From Delphinapterus leucas (lineage: Eukaryota > Chordata > Mammalia > Artiodactyla > Monodontidae), in assembly GCF_002288925.2 (NCBI RefSeq), contig NW_022098031.1:11851309-11915308 (forward strand): a stretch of 64,000 bases of DNA, read 5' to 3'. The position numbers were made by a program, and so were the translations under genes. Positions 1-10,024 of the stretch are shown piece after piece (the first letter of the stretch is position 1; every line of letters begins with the position of its first letter). The notes beneath the pieces were generated by a model. The model did no database searches. It was not told the origin of the DNA and was given only the letters and a program-made list of their open reading frames with translations.

Positions 1-241
1 TTTATAGCCAGTTATCTCGACCAAGTGCAACATTTTGGTTTTCAAATTTGTAACATGAACAACTAATAATGATTGCAAAGCATTTTAAAAATATAAAATG
101 CTGCATAAGTTAGATGTAAAAATATAAACTCATTTCCTATAAATAAGAACATGAATCCATGAGTCTTGCTGCCTAAATACTGGATACCTCTTTCTTTAAC
201 ACTTGCCTCTCTCAGGACATCACTGATGCAACATCACAGGT
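1..241. other. Unique AT-rich sequence, no gene seen
   Basis: AT-rich sequence with no recognisable repeat, exon or RNA gene. It ends at the target-site duplication of the SINE that follows. Confidence 0.5.
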
Positions 242-256
242 AAAACAGGGCAGCAG

Positions 257-424
257 GTGACGTCCCTGGTGGTCCAGTGGGTAAGACTCTGCACTCCCAA
301 TGCAGGGGGCCCAGCTTCGATCCCTGGTTGCGGAGCTAGATCCCACACGCATGCCACAACTAAAATCCGGTGCAGCCAAAATCAATCAATCAATCAATAA
401 ATAAATATTAAAAAACAAAAACAA
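257..424 (+). mobile_element. CHR-1-like tRNA-derived SINE
   Basis: A short retroposon mobilised in trans by L1 machinery. It has the CHR-type head (TCCCTGGTGGTCCAGTGG, which includes the RNA polymerase III A-box region), a B-box-like GCTTCGATCCC, and a degenerate tail of CAAT and AAAT units. It is flanked by a perfect 15-bp target-site duplication, AAAACAGGGCAGCAG, at 242-256 and 425-439, which fixes its limits and orientation. The SINE body has drifted from the consensus, so the insertion is not recent. No coding capacity. Confidence 0.9.
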
Positions 425-439
425 AAAACAGGGCAGCAG

Positions 440-1944
440 TGACACAAAGAAGCAAACATGGCCCGAAATTAAAATGGCCTCTTCAGATGTTCAGATTTGG
501 CCGCTGGCTGTAGATGCTCTGGTTTGCTTTCTACAGTCATTTCTACAGTCATTATTTTTCCCGTCATTTACATCAACCCCGAATTTAAGTTAACCATTTC
601 CTGTTACTGTTTATTTTACTTTGTCCTGGGCAAAAAGAGAAAAGGAGAGGAGGTATTTCTAGTATAGTATAAAGTGATCCAGGCTAATTAAATGCACTTA
701 AGAGCCAAGTGACGAATTAGCTTTTCATCCCATTAGCCCACATGCATAAACCAAAGTCATAAACATTTAGTAAGTTCTTTGTCATTTATTTTAAAGCTTT
801 TTAAATGTGCTAAGAAGAAAAAAATTGTGACGTGTTTCTACAGCACTCTGTTCTTAAGGTTCTATTCATCAAGAACTAGTTTATTTCTATAATGGAATAT
901 CAGTTTACAAAGAATGCTTCACGTAATAAATGTAAGGGATTAATGTCGGAGTCTCTAATTATTGAATAATATAAGCAAAAATATAAGTAGTTGCTGAAAA
1001 AATGTTTTATGTACTGAACCTTCAAAAAGCAATGTAAGGAGGAAAAAAGTTTTAGATATTTTAAGAAAAACAAGATTAAAAAAATCATATAGATTCACAT
1101 TTTTACCGTAAAGAAAAGAGCTCCAAAGCTGTTTACCACCCACTATTTAAAACCTAAATTCCAGTCCAAAGAATTTTGCACCACCCACAGCAAGATTACT
1201 GTAATAGGATTTAAAGGATTACTACGATATGGTTATTTTGTAAAAATAACTGACTCTATAGCACACTTGCTTGAGGATTTACCTTAGTAAACCTACTAGG
1301 TCAAACATAGTCACTTATGTCTAACATTTCTACTCCTAATAAATCTGAATTTTCAGTCTCACCAGAAACCTGCAAAATTGATAAATTAACCTGGCATTTG
1401 ATTACTAAAAATACTTAAGTAGAAATAAAAATTGTAAATAATTTTAAATAATTCACCTGTTTTCCATGGTTACATTGCTTCAGCTTTGTCCCAACTAATC
1501 TTCACTGGATCTTACATTATATGACCTGGTTTGTATTGACAAGGTGGCTGAATTGATGAACATTTTTTTCCTCCATCTTATAACTGACCACACAACTAAC
1601 CACAACTGACCACAAAACTCAGTTTTATTTCCGGGTTTATGTGGCCAGTGCATCTCAACCAAAGGAAAAAAATACTTGACGTATATTGAGGGATGTTAAA
1701 AGTTTACACTAGTGCCGTTCTCAGCATCCCTCTATGTGGCAAGACCACCCACCGCCAGGCAACAGAGAAGAACCTAGGAAGATCCACTAAAAGGATCCAT
1801 CTGAGATCCTCTTCTAAAATGAATATACTCAAAGCTGCTTATGGAAAAGTTTTTAATCATCTTGAACCACAGGCATAATATTCAAAGACCCTCTCTGGTC
1901 TGCCCTCCTTGGAAACAAATTAGTTCAAGTCTTCAAGCATGTCT
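440..1944. other. Unique sequence, no gene seen
   Basis: AT-rich, non-repetitive sequence. Short open frames of about 60 codons occur on both strands, for example 900-1143 minus and 1693-1878 plus. They show no domain, compositional signature or splice context and look like chance frames. Confidence 0.5.
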
Positions 1945-2190
1945 TGATGCCTATTAGGTACGCTAAACACCATAGAAAGGACAGAAAGTGGGATAAGTCT
2001 TCAAACTAAAGAAACATAGAATTCTATTGAGGAGACAAGATACGCACATGAGAGGCTTCGACAGGCACCGAAGTGTTAAAGAAAATACATGACACACAGG
2101 TCATGGTGGAGTGGGTCAGTGCTAGGCAACTTCAGGGAGATTGGATGGTCTAAGAAAGCCTCCTGGGAAAAAGAGGGCTTGGCTGGCCCT
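1945..2190 (+). repeat. Possible ancient interspersed repeat
   Basis: Phrases of the type GTGGAGTGGGTCAGTG and AAGCCTCCTGGGAAAAAGAG recall an old, widely dispersed mammalian repeat. Similar fragments seem to occur near 50826-50885, 55100-55200 and 61300-61430. I cannot assign a family from memory. Confidence 0.35.
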
Positions 2191-2508
2191 TAAGGAAGGG
2201 AGTAATATTGAAAAGTGGAGAAAATATGAGAGGACAGTCTAGAAACCCACTATAGCAAATCTATAAAGATGTGATGACCAGGTCTCCTTCAGGAGGTAAT
2301 AGGCAAATTTTCCTGAAAAGAGAGTACCTGTCAGGGTGATGATATAGCTGAAGGGGGCGAAAGCAGATAATAAAGGGACTTCAGTGCTACAATGATGAGT
2401 TTGAATTGTATTTAGTAGCGAATCCATTAACATAAAAAATATTAGATTGTGTCAAATATCCCACTTACGGTTGAAAACCAGACATACACACACATTTAAC
2501 TACATATT
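2191..2508. other. Unique sequence, no gene seen
   Basis: No recognisable repeat or gene. The interval ends in an AT-rich patch that served as the insertion site of the next SINE. Confidence 0.45.
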
Positions 2509-2518
2509 AAAAAGCGCA

Positions 2519-2727
2519 GGGCTTCCCTGGTGGCTCAGTGGTTGAGAGTCCGCCTGCCGATGCAGGGGACACGGGTTCGTGCCCCGGTCCGGGAAGATCC
2601 CACATGCCGCGGAACGGCTGGGCCCGTGAGCCGTGGCCGCTGAGCCTGCGCGTCCGGAGCCTGTACTCCGAAAGGGGAGGGCCAAAAAAAGGGAGCGCCC
2701 CGAAAAAACAAAAAAAAAAAAAAAAAA
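2519..2727 (+). mobile_element. CHR-2-like SINE, plus strand
   Basis: GC-rich tRNA-derived SINE of the cetacean CHR-2 type. It starts GGGCTTCCCTGGTGGCTCAG, has a B box (GGGTTCGTGCCC) and the CHR-2 body with GATCCCACATGCCGCGG and GTCCGGAGCCTG, and ends in a long A-rich tail. Flanking near-duplicates around 2509-2518 and 2721-2732 (AAAAGCGCAG versus AAAAGCCCAG) are probably the target duplication. Many CpGs remain, so the copy is fairly young. The 3' part just before the tail is altered: the usual GAGGCCACAACAGTGAGAGG segment is replaced by an A-rich, GC-rich mix. It forms an inverted pair with the next SINE. Confidence 0.93.
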
Positions 2728-2835
2728 GCCCAGAGAACAACCTGGTATGACAAGATACTGTTATCAGCAGTTGCCTCTCGAGTGAGGAGCGGGGAGAGTC
2801 AAAGTAGATTAAAGAGGAACTTTCGCTTTTTTTGT

Positions 2836-3054
2836 TTGTTTGTTTTGTTTTGTTGTTTCTTGAGGTACGCGGGCTTCTCACTGCTGTGGCCTCTCCCGTT
2901 GCGGAGCACAGGCTCCGGACGCGCAGGCTCAGCGGCCATGGCTCACGGGCCCAGCCGCTCCGCGGCATGTGGGATCTTCCCGGACCGGGGCACGAACCCG
3001 TAGTCCCCTGCATCGGCAGGCGGACTCTCAACCACTGCGCCACCAGGGAAGCCC
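2836..3054 (-). mobile_element. CHR-2-like SINE, minus strand
   Basis: Reverse-complement CHR-2 SINE. The poly(T)/GTTT-rich tail is on the left and the head, CACCAGGGAAGCCC, is on the right. A perfect 13-bp target duplication, TCGCTTTTTTTGT, lies at 2823-2835 and 3055-3067. The body is close to the copy at 2519-2727 and in the opposite orientation only about 110 bp away. Open frames crossing it on either strand are read-through of SINE sequence, not genes. Confidence 0.95.
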
Positions 3055-3067
3055 TCGCTTTTTTTGT

Positions 3068-3485
3068 ATACATTTCTGTTTCATGTTTGTTTGTTTTTTT
3101 TAATAACGGGTTGCACTATCACTTAAGTATATATGAAATACAATTGCTTAAGAGAAAATTCTGTGGTGGTTTGTTCACTTTTTAAAACCATATGTAATTA
3201 AAACCCAAAACTTAACTAATTTTTATTTGGAAGAAGTAAAATCCAATGTCATCTTGTCCAGCACAGTCTCTGCTGATTGGAACCTCCTCTGTCACTCTTG
3301 ATGTTCTAAAAGGAAGTGTTCACTCAGATTTAAGTATATATTAAAGCAAAAGACACAAGTGTGGAGGACAGAATAGCAACCTGCAAGAGTTAAGGAGTTG
3401 GAATTTCAAATAGAAACTGCCATTTGAATCTCAACATAGATTCTAGCTTCAGAGTTTGGTGCATGGTGAACTGGCCAAGAACATG
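3068..3485. other. Unique sequence, no gene seen
   Basis: No repeat or gene recognised between the SINE pair and the MIR fragments that follow. Confidence 0.45.
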
Positions 3486-3489
3486 GCCT

Positions 3490-3655
3490 TACAATATTGG
3501 TTATAGTTGACATTTATTGAGTAAGCTTGGTAGGTATTATTTCCACCGATTTTTTACAGATAAGAAGACAGGTACACGTAGAGGTCATATAACTCGCCCC
3601 AGGCATAAGTGGTGAACCCAAGTCATTTGATTCCTGAACCTAGGTTCCTAGATCT
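3490..3655 (-). mobile_element. MIR SINE fragment, minus strand
   Basis: Ancient mammalian-wide interspersed repeat, read in reverse: TTTTTTACAGATAAGAAGAC, then GAGGTCATATAACTCGCCCC and a tail resembling the tRNA-like head. It is diverged and without target duplications, as expected for MIR age. Confidence 0.75.
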
Positions 3656-3711
3656 TATTGTCAGGCACAGCCCCACATTCCAGCCCCCACCACCATCACG
3701 ACCCTCGACAT

Positions 3712-3838
3712 ATCCTTCAACCTCTCTAAAATCAAGGTTTCTCACCTATCAGATGACAGTGAAATAATATATTAAAGGACCTAGGATACTGCATTATTAA
3801 ATGCTCAACAAATTGTAGCTGCTATTATTATTATATAA
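3712..3838 (+). mobile_element. MIR SINE fragment, plus strand
   Basis: 3' half of a MIR: AACCTCTCTAAAATCAAGGT, TTCTCACCTATCAGATGA, then AAATGCTCAACAAATTGTAG and ATTATTATTATA. It covers the core and 3' end only. Confidence 0.7.
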
Positions 3839-3839
3839 T

Positions 3840-4915
3840 GACATCCATAGACTTCCTTTTCCAATTGGAACACAAGTGTGTGGTTCAAGAGACTACCTTG
3901 AGCTTGCCTCTCACTTTCCATGTTTTTGCACCGCACAGGTAAGCATAAAAGCACATCATTTTGGAGAAACTGTAGAGTTAAAGCAGAGGGGCAAGAAAGG
4001 CAAACACTGAAACACAGGAGACTTCTCCACCCGCCCCAACTCATAAGACAGAGGTCCTGCCATCTTACAACCAAAGAAAAGAGCTACAAGCTGCCAATCT
4101 CCAGAACATCTGCTTTCATACACACATCTGCAGTTTTCTCCTGGTGCTGCTTCAGATCTCAGAAGGAAGCCATATGTCAAGGGCTGGTCAAGTCCGCCTT
4201 TTTATCAAGCATCATTTTGGGAGGTTTATTTTTAAGTCAACTTCACCCTGATCATTACTATATTTTCTGTAATGAAAATTTAAATTAAGCATTAACATGG
4301 TCTGTTTTGTGAGGATTTTTTTAAAGTCTAAAAAAACAAAAACCAGTTTAAATGCCATTGATCTGTCAATTGAACTACTGAGAGAGAGAGTGTAGAGGAG
4401 GATGGCTATGTAGTGTTGGTTAGCAGCCTTGTCATTCTGTCCTTTTCAACCTCACTCTTAGTTTTCATCATAATTTCCTCTGTGAATTGGCAAGCTTTAA
4501 AAGAAAAATTTTAAAAATATCTCTGGTGACAAGCTGCAAAGGAACCTAAGAAAAGCCATGCTTTTCCCTTCTCTCTAGGTATTTCTTTCTCATGCCTTTC
4601 TGAGAAAATGTCAGGAATATTTCATCAAACGCGAAAGAGAAGAATTCCATAAATGAGCATATTTTGTATTATAAACATCTCGTTATGTAACTGTTACGAA
4701 TTCTTTTTAATGGAGCACCCACTCACTATTACTCAGGTGCTGTGTGATTTGGCTTTTCACAAGCCCTCTCTCCCCACAGCTCCCCACGGGAAGAACCTTC
4801 AGTCTCTCAAGGAGACTCTCATTTGCCAGCAACTGCTAGTTTCCTAAACAGCTCTTTGATGATCGCCTGATTCCCATTGTCTTACATTAACATTGCAGAG
4901 ACACAGCTTTTCTCC
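3840..4915. other. Unique sequence, no gene seen
   Basis: Non-repetitive sequence. Open frames at 3920-4288 (plus, 122 codons) and 3805-4074 (minus, 89 codons) overlap each other, have no recognisable domain and no conserved start context. I treat them as chance frames. A short GA-repeat run lies near 4380. Confidence 0.5.
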
Positions 4916-4919
4916 TTCC

Positions 4920-5095
4920 TACAGCTTACTACAGAGTAAATTGCCTTGAGCAAATTCCTTAACCCCTCTGAGTCTCTTTGTCTGTCCGTAATAAGGGAAT
5001 AATAATACCTACTTTGTGGAGATAAAATATGTATAAAGTTCTGACCGTACTGCCTAGCACAGAGTAAGCCAGTATATGATGCCTGTTAATATAAT
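4920..5095 (+). mobile_element. MIR SINE, plus strand
   Basis: Nearly complete MIR core and 3' end: TTGAGCAAATTCCTTAACCC, CTCTGAGTCTCTTTGTCTGT, ATAATAATACCTACTTTGTG, and the GCCTAGCACAGAGTAAGC 3' block. Confidence 0.85.
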
Positions 5096-5344
5096 GATTT
5101 GCCTTATACTTCTGGGACTATTCTACTTAAGTAAATGAGGGAGGTACTATTACAATGAATGGTAGAGAGACCTGAATAGCCTCCGCTCCGTGGGCCTCCA
5201 GGTGAAAGTAATCTTTGGGGCCGAAGGGCCAGGCTGCTCCTGTGGGAAGGCTCTTCCCAGCTTCCTTAGTTCCTGCAGGAAGGACTCCTGGGCGCTGATG
5301 GCGGATCCGGGCTGCTGTCAAAGTAAGGTACCTTGGTGACCCTT
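5096..5344. other. Unassigned segment with a GC-rich core
   Basis: The segment at about 5165-5325 is richer in G+C and CpG than its surroundings. It ends in a sequence resembling a plus-strand splice donor, CAAA followed by GTAAGG, near 5320. No repeat family is recognised. No good acceptor with a polypyrimidine tract is seen at its left edge, and no long plus-strand frame supports an exon. Confidence 0.3.
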
Positions 5345-5437
5345 GCTCACAGTGTGGATTAAAACTGGAATTTGAGTATCAGTTCCACCTTTTGTTAGCA
5401 TGTGACTGTGACAGTGAAAATTATTCAACTTCGGTTT
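5345..5437 (+). mobile_element. MIR SINE, 5' part (split by an LTR)
   Basis: Left half of a MIR (ATTTGAGTATCAGTTCCACC, then TTAGCATGTGACTGTGACAG). It is interrupted by the LTR at 5438-5927 and resumes at 5928. Confidence 0.7.
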
Positions 5438-5927
5438 TGAGAAATGAAATATTGCCTGCCGTATCAGGATGTCACAGTCATCAGCGATTGTAGCCACACC
5501 TCCGACGGTGAACCTGTGAGTCCTGAGGGAACTCAGGAAGGAAAAAAAGAATACCTGCCATCTAGCAGCCATCAGACTGCAGCCACGGAGGAAATTCAGG
5601 ATGTGAAAACACAGGATACTGGTCCCAGATAGCTAAGGTGCGTATCAAAGGAATGATTTCAGTGAGCCCAGACTCTTGCATCTTCCCGTACATAGAAAAG
5701 CGCTAAATCCCTTAACTTGAAATATCTAGTTTTCTTTTATTAACAGTAATCTTTTGTTTGCCCTTTGCTGCAAACTCCTGTATATCCTGCCTCCCCCCTT
5801 GCCTCTTCAGAGAAGTTTTCTCAGGGTTACTTGAGATGCTGCCTCCCAGGCCTAAAGTCCTAAGAATATCCACCGAATGAAGCGTAACTCTCAACTTTTA
5901 GGTTGTGCAATTTTTTTTCAGTCGACA
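5438..5927 (+). mobile_element. Solo ERV LTR inserted in a MIR
   Basis: A 490-bp solo long terminal repeat beginning TGAGAAATG and ending GTCGACA. GTTT (5434-5437) and GTTA (5928-5931) flank it as a probable 4-bp target duplication. It splits a MIR whose two halves are collinear. Homology with the minus-strand LTR at 35285-35760 defines the family: both share the block around GATGTCACAGTCATCA, the GGTCCCAGATAGCTAAGGTG block and the polyadenylation-side end. Its own poly(A) signal region is degraded (GAATGAA in place of AATAAA). No internal viral genes remain, so it arose by LTR-LTR recombination. I cannot name the ERV family with certainty. Confidence 0.75.
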
Positions 5928-6055
5928 GTTACCTCATCTGTAAACTGGAGAAGGATTGTAATATTATCCACTTCTTAGAGTTATTGCAAAGATTGAACAA
6001 GACAGTATAGTCAAGCACATGGTGGAATTCAGTAAATTCTTGATACCTAGCTTGT
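5928..6055 (+). mobile_element. MIR SINE, 3' part
   Basis: Continuation of the MIR split by the LTR: GTTACCTCATCTGTAAACTG, followed by AAAGATTGAACAAGACAGTA and the 3' block with GTAAATTCTTGATACC. Confidence 0.8.
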
Positions 6056-6325
6056 TTGCCCTAGACCAGCTGGTAGTCATTTGAATTAAAAGGCACAGGG
6101 ATCAGCCCTCCTTGGTTCTTGGCAACTGCACTCATGCCCTAGGGGTCAGAACCACCTCACCACAGCTTTTTTCTGTTTTGAACATTAACATGTTCCTATA
6201 TTGAGTCTCTGCTAAAATTAGAATTCTCCTTTACCTAGTTATCCACCAGACAATCATTTTTACTGGTGTTTACTCACAAATCTTTATAATATAAGCATTG
6301 AATGGATGGATTTGTGCACGAATAG
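6056..6325. other. Unique sequence, no gene seen
   Basis: No repeat, exon or RNA gene recognised. Confidence 0.45.
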
Positions 6326-6327
6326 TA

Positions 6328-6505
6328 ATAGCTAAGACTTACCAAGGGGTTTCTATATGGGTCACTTGTCATGCATTATGTCATTTAATGTTCACATCAA
6401 CCCTTTGAAGTACTACCCTCAGTCTGCAGATAAGAAAACTGAAGCTCAGAGAGGTAAACTTACCCAGACTTACCAAGCTAGTAAGTAGCAGTGCCTGCGT
6501 TTGAA
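6328..6505 (-). mobile_element. MIR SINE, minus strand
   Basis: Reverse MIR: CATTATGTCATTTAATGTTC, TCTGCAGATAAGAAAACTG, AAGCTCAGAGAGGTAAAC and CTAGTAAGTAGCAGTGCC are the reversed core and tRNA-like parts. Confidence 0.85.
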
Positions 6506-7304
6506 AGTAAACGGTTTAAATCCAAAACATATGATATGATATACTTTCTTCAAAATGTTTGTGTGTTAACTTCGTTATAGATGTAATTTCAATCCCTGTG
6601 ATAACTTCTTTATAGATGTAATTTCAGTCCCTGTGATGACAGACCTCTGGCTGGTTCTGTTGCTAGTTGCCTGCTGGTGTTTGGCTTGGCGGTCACTGAC
6701 ACAGCCCCCTGGGGATGCAGTTTAGGCATCCAAATCCTCCACTTTGCTATCGGATTGTTCTCAGTCTCTGAACCTGGACCAAGCCCACGCCATTTTTCAT
6801 GAAAATCTTTCCATGAGATCCTGCAAAGAAAATAAAGAGGGAATGCAAAAAACCCAATGGTAATCTAGAGGTTACATGCTATTTAGGGAAAGGGGTGTTC
6901 TGTCAGTCAAACATTCTGGTTAAATCAAAGGTGTTAGCGTTTGTACAGAACATTAAATACCCACTTTCAAAAAGTATGCATATAATTCCTAGCGCCCAAA
7001 CATAGTTTCATCTTTCTTTGACTATTCAGAAGTCATGGGTGTGTCTCAAGGTCAACATAAGGCATATCAGTCCCCTCATTGTAAACTACCAGTGAGGAAG
7101 AAAAGTGCAATTTAAATGGGATTTATTAGACTACAAATACAGTATACTGTATACGCCTATTGGATGAAAGAGTATCCTAAATTTTTATTTTTATATTTCA
7201 GCTTACTTAAGCCAGAATCCATGAGAGCCCTCAGTCAGGTAAGTTAAAACCATGTGAAAATGTATTAGTCTAGAATAATTTGGGTCAAGTTCATTTGTAA
7301 ATGT
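6506..7304. other. Unique sequence with a short tandem duplication
   Basis: No gene seen. A local direct duplication occurs near 6575-6640: ATAGATGTAATTTCA followed by a CCCTGTGAT block appears twice about 40 bp apart. Confidence 0.5.
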
Positions 7305-7309
7305 GTTAC

Positions 7310-7940
7310 TGAACCAAACTTGTGTCTGCTCGCCGGCGCGCACGCAGTAAAGCCAATCTACTGACACCAGGTTGTAGTGAAGTGCAGCATTGCATTTATT
7401 GCAGGTGCCAGACAAGGAGTCCAGGGCAGCTAATGCTCAAAAAACCTGAACTCCCCAGTGGCTTCTAGGGAAAGATTTTTACAGACAGGGTGAGGGAGAG
7501 GGTTGTGGGGTACATGATCAGCTCGTGGACATTCTTCTGATTGATTGGTGGTGAGGAAATCAGGAGTCAACACTATCAACCTTCTGGTTCCAGTCGGTCT
7601 GGAGTCTATGTGCTTGTTGGCAGGATAGAGTTATCTTCTGCCACCTGGTGGGGGTTTCAGTTCCTGCAAAACAACTCAAGGACATAGCTCAGAATATTAT
7701 CTATAGCCCTTGAGGAGGCGCTAAAGTCTTTGAGTTTGTTTAATGGCTAAACTATTATTATTTTGTCTTGCTCAACTGTTTTCCTTTGCTTCTGCATTTT
7801 CTCACTTCTCTGATTAAATTCATTCTTTGGAAATCAGGGAAGGCCTAGGAGGCTAGTTTTTCTACAAATAAGAGGCAGGTGGAGGACATGGGGGGATGGG
7901 GGAAGGTTTGTCCTGGGAAGGCCACATAGGGTACTGCTCA
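7310..7940 (-). mobile_element. Solo ERV LTR with intact ends
   Basis: A 631-bp solo LTR with canonical TG...CA ends (TGAACC at the left, TGCTCA at the right) and a perfect 5-bp target duplication, GTTAC, at 7305-7309 and 7941-7945. The poly(A) signal AATAAA lies on the minus strand near 7400 (read as TTTATT on plus), so the LTR is on the minus strand. No gag, pol or env remains. It differs from the LTR family at 5438 and 35285. It is probably an artiodactyl class I or II ERV; the exact family was not identified. Confidence 0.8.
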
Positions 7941-8107
7941 GTTACCAACGTGCTATTTTCTAGGTTGCCAAGGTTAGCCCTGGCAACCTTCCTATGGTCT
8001 GATATATTGAATAACTGTGGATTCGTAATGTGGATTCAAGGATGAGACCTGTAAACATAGAGATGGGCAAATGGAAAGTCACTGGATCAGTCAAAAAAAT
8101 TTGCTCA

Positions 8108-8320
8108 CGGAGCTTCCCTGGTGGCGCAGTGGTTGAGAGTCCCCCTGTCGATGCAGGGAATACGGGTTCGTGCCCTGGTCTGGGAAGATCCCACATGCCG
8201 CGGAGCAGCTGGGCCCGTGAGCCATGGCCGCTGAGCCTGTGCGTCCGGAGCCTGTGCTCCGCAACAGGAGAGGCCACAACAGTGAGAGGCCCGTGTATCA
8301 CAAAAAAAAAAAAAAAAAAA
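8108..8320 (+). mobile_element. CHR-2-like SINE, plus strand
   Basis: Full-length CHR-2 SINE. The head is GCTTCCCTGGTGGCGCAGTG, the B box TACGGGTTCGTGCCC, the body contains CCACATGCCGCGGAGCAG, and the 3' block is GAGGCCACAACAGTGAGAGG followed by a pure A tail. Near-perfect target duplications (AAATTTGCTCA before, AAATTTTGCTCA after) end at 8107 and 8330. The intact 3' block contrasts with the rearranged one at 2519. Confidence 0.95.
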
Positions 8321-8330
8321 ATTTTGCTCA

Positions 8331-9385
8331 GGAGTCTTCAGGGGAGCATCAGAGAAATTTCCTGCTTTCCTTTATCCACTACTAACCCCAGAGAAACTCT
8401 AATTTCCAGCCCTTGGAGTCTTTCTCCATTATCCTAGTCTTTCACCTTCCTTGAGGTTCAGATTCAACTTGCCAGGAGTCCTTAGGTCTGAGTCATCACT
8501 TTCTCGGTCCCACTGCCCAGGTGAGGTCCTTAGCAGACACCTCAAGCTCTGACACTATCCCTGGGGACTCTGCCAGATTAGGAGTCAGGATTCTGAGAGT
8601 AAAGCCAGTGCATATTCCCTGCTTATGCCCCTAGGGTCTTGGCATGTCTGGCAGCATTGCTAAATAGGGAAAGACTACATTTGGATTCCCTCATGTCCTA
8701 CGTTGTTGGTTACAAAACTCGGGAGCTTCTCAGGTAAAATCTGAAACTGGCCCCCATACACAGAGGGTAAGGAGAGAGGAAAGAAAGGGGCAGAGAACTC
8801 CAGATTGGTAGATGGCAGATTTACCAAGCAAGGGAACTTACATACAATAGGCTGGGCTTTGCTGGCTGCAGGACGAGCAGATAGAGTCGCACACCTGCCC
8901 ACCAGAGTCTTAAAAGTTGACATAGAAGAGGCCTTAACTGGGTACAGTTACATATACCATCCAGATGGTCTCAACACCACATTGCTCTCTCAAGGTTGAG
9001 TCCTAGAAGACAGCTCCCACTGTGGGAAAAGTGGGCAGAACATATAGTCCAAGGACAGAGGAGGTAGTAAGGAACCTTCCATTGCCCAGATCCAGATCAA
9101 GGGTCAGCTTGACCCTGGCAGTCACGTCCTCTCAAGGACCTCCCCCAACATATATCTAGTAATCGTGCAAACACAAAAGTGATTCAATAAATATGTACAT
9201 TGGTTGCAATATTAAAAGCTATTTTATTTTTATGTGTTGGCCACACAGTCTACTGATCATGTGACAGTCTTCTCACAAACTAAAACTGTTAGAGGCAGCA
9301 CTGATGCAGAATTCTAAATCAAAACTCACCATCCACCCACTTCTGGCCGTGGAGTCCCCGGTGGGTGGCCTCTGCCATATTCATT
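8331..9385. other. Unassigned sequence, possibly an old LTR in part
   Basis: No gene recognised. The stretch at about 8790-9145 has LTR-like composition but no poly(A) signal or terminal repeat that I can fix. The 82-codon minus frame (8675-8923) and 64-codon plus frame (8805-8999) overlap and lack any domain. Confidence 0.35.
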
Positions 9386-9387
9386 TC

Positions 9388-10023
9388 TGGGATAGACGAA
9401 ATTCTAAACATGTCTCCCCAAGATTACTCAATCAAACACAAATCTAGGTACTGCTGTACAGGAATTTTGCAGATGTAATTAAGGTTACAGACCTTAAATT
9501 AGGGAGATTATCCTGGATTATCTGGATGAGCCCAATCTAATCACTTGAGCCCTTAAAGCAGAGATATTTCTCAGGCAGTAGTCAGAGGGAGGTAGCAGCA
9601 GAAGAAGGCAAATAAAGATGAGGCAGGAAGGGGAAGAGGTCTGAGAGAGATGAAGTGTCATGAGATTTGACCCACTTTGCCTGGCTTTGCTGGATCCAAG
9701 GGCCAGGGAATGTGAGTGGTTTCTAGGAGCTGAGAACAACCTCCGATGGGCAACCAGCAATAAAATGGGGACCTCAGTTCTTCAACAACGAAGAACTGAA
9801 TTTAGTCAACAACCTAAATGAGCCTGGAGTGGTCAGGGGAATTCTCCCTCAAGAGCATCCAATAAGGAATGGAGCCCTGCTGACACTTTGATTTCAGCCT
9901 TTGTGACCCTAAAATGAGCCTGCCTGACTTCTAACCTACAAAACTGAGAGAAAATAAATGGATGTTATTCTAAGTTACCATGATAGTGGAAATTTGCTAC
10001 AGCAGCAATAGGAAACGAATACA
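9388..10023 (+). mobile_element. ERVL-MaLR LTR (MLT1-like)
   Basis: Old mammalian MaLR LTR. Diagnostic blocks are TTAGGGAGATTATCCTGGAT, GCCCAATCTAATCAC, GAGCCCTGCTGACACTTTGA, the AATAAA signal near 9953, and the end CAGCAGCAATAGGAAACGAA. The left limit is approximate because the 5' end is diverged. No coding part remains. Confidence 0.85.
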
Positions 10024-10024
10024 C

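Noticed and set aside
2530..2590. tRNA gene suggested by A- and B-box-like words
   Set aside because: These are the tRNA-derived head of a CHR SINE; no cloverleaf gene is present. The same applies to the other SINE copies.
2507..3185. Open frames of 117-188 codons on both strands
   Set aside because: They lie on the two CHR-2 SINEs. GC-rich SINE sequence yields similar frames at every copy, including 7960-8437.
3805..4288. 122-codon plus and 89-codon minus frames
   Set aside because: Mutually overlapping, with no start context, domain or splice sites. Length is compatible with chance.
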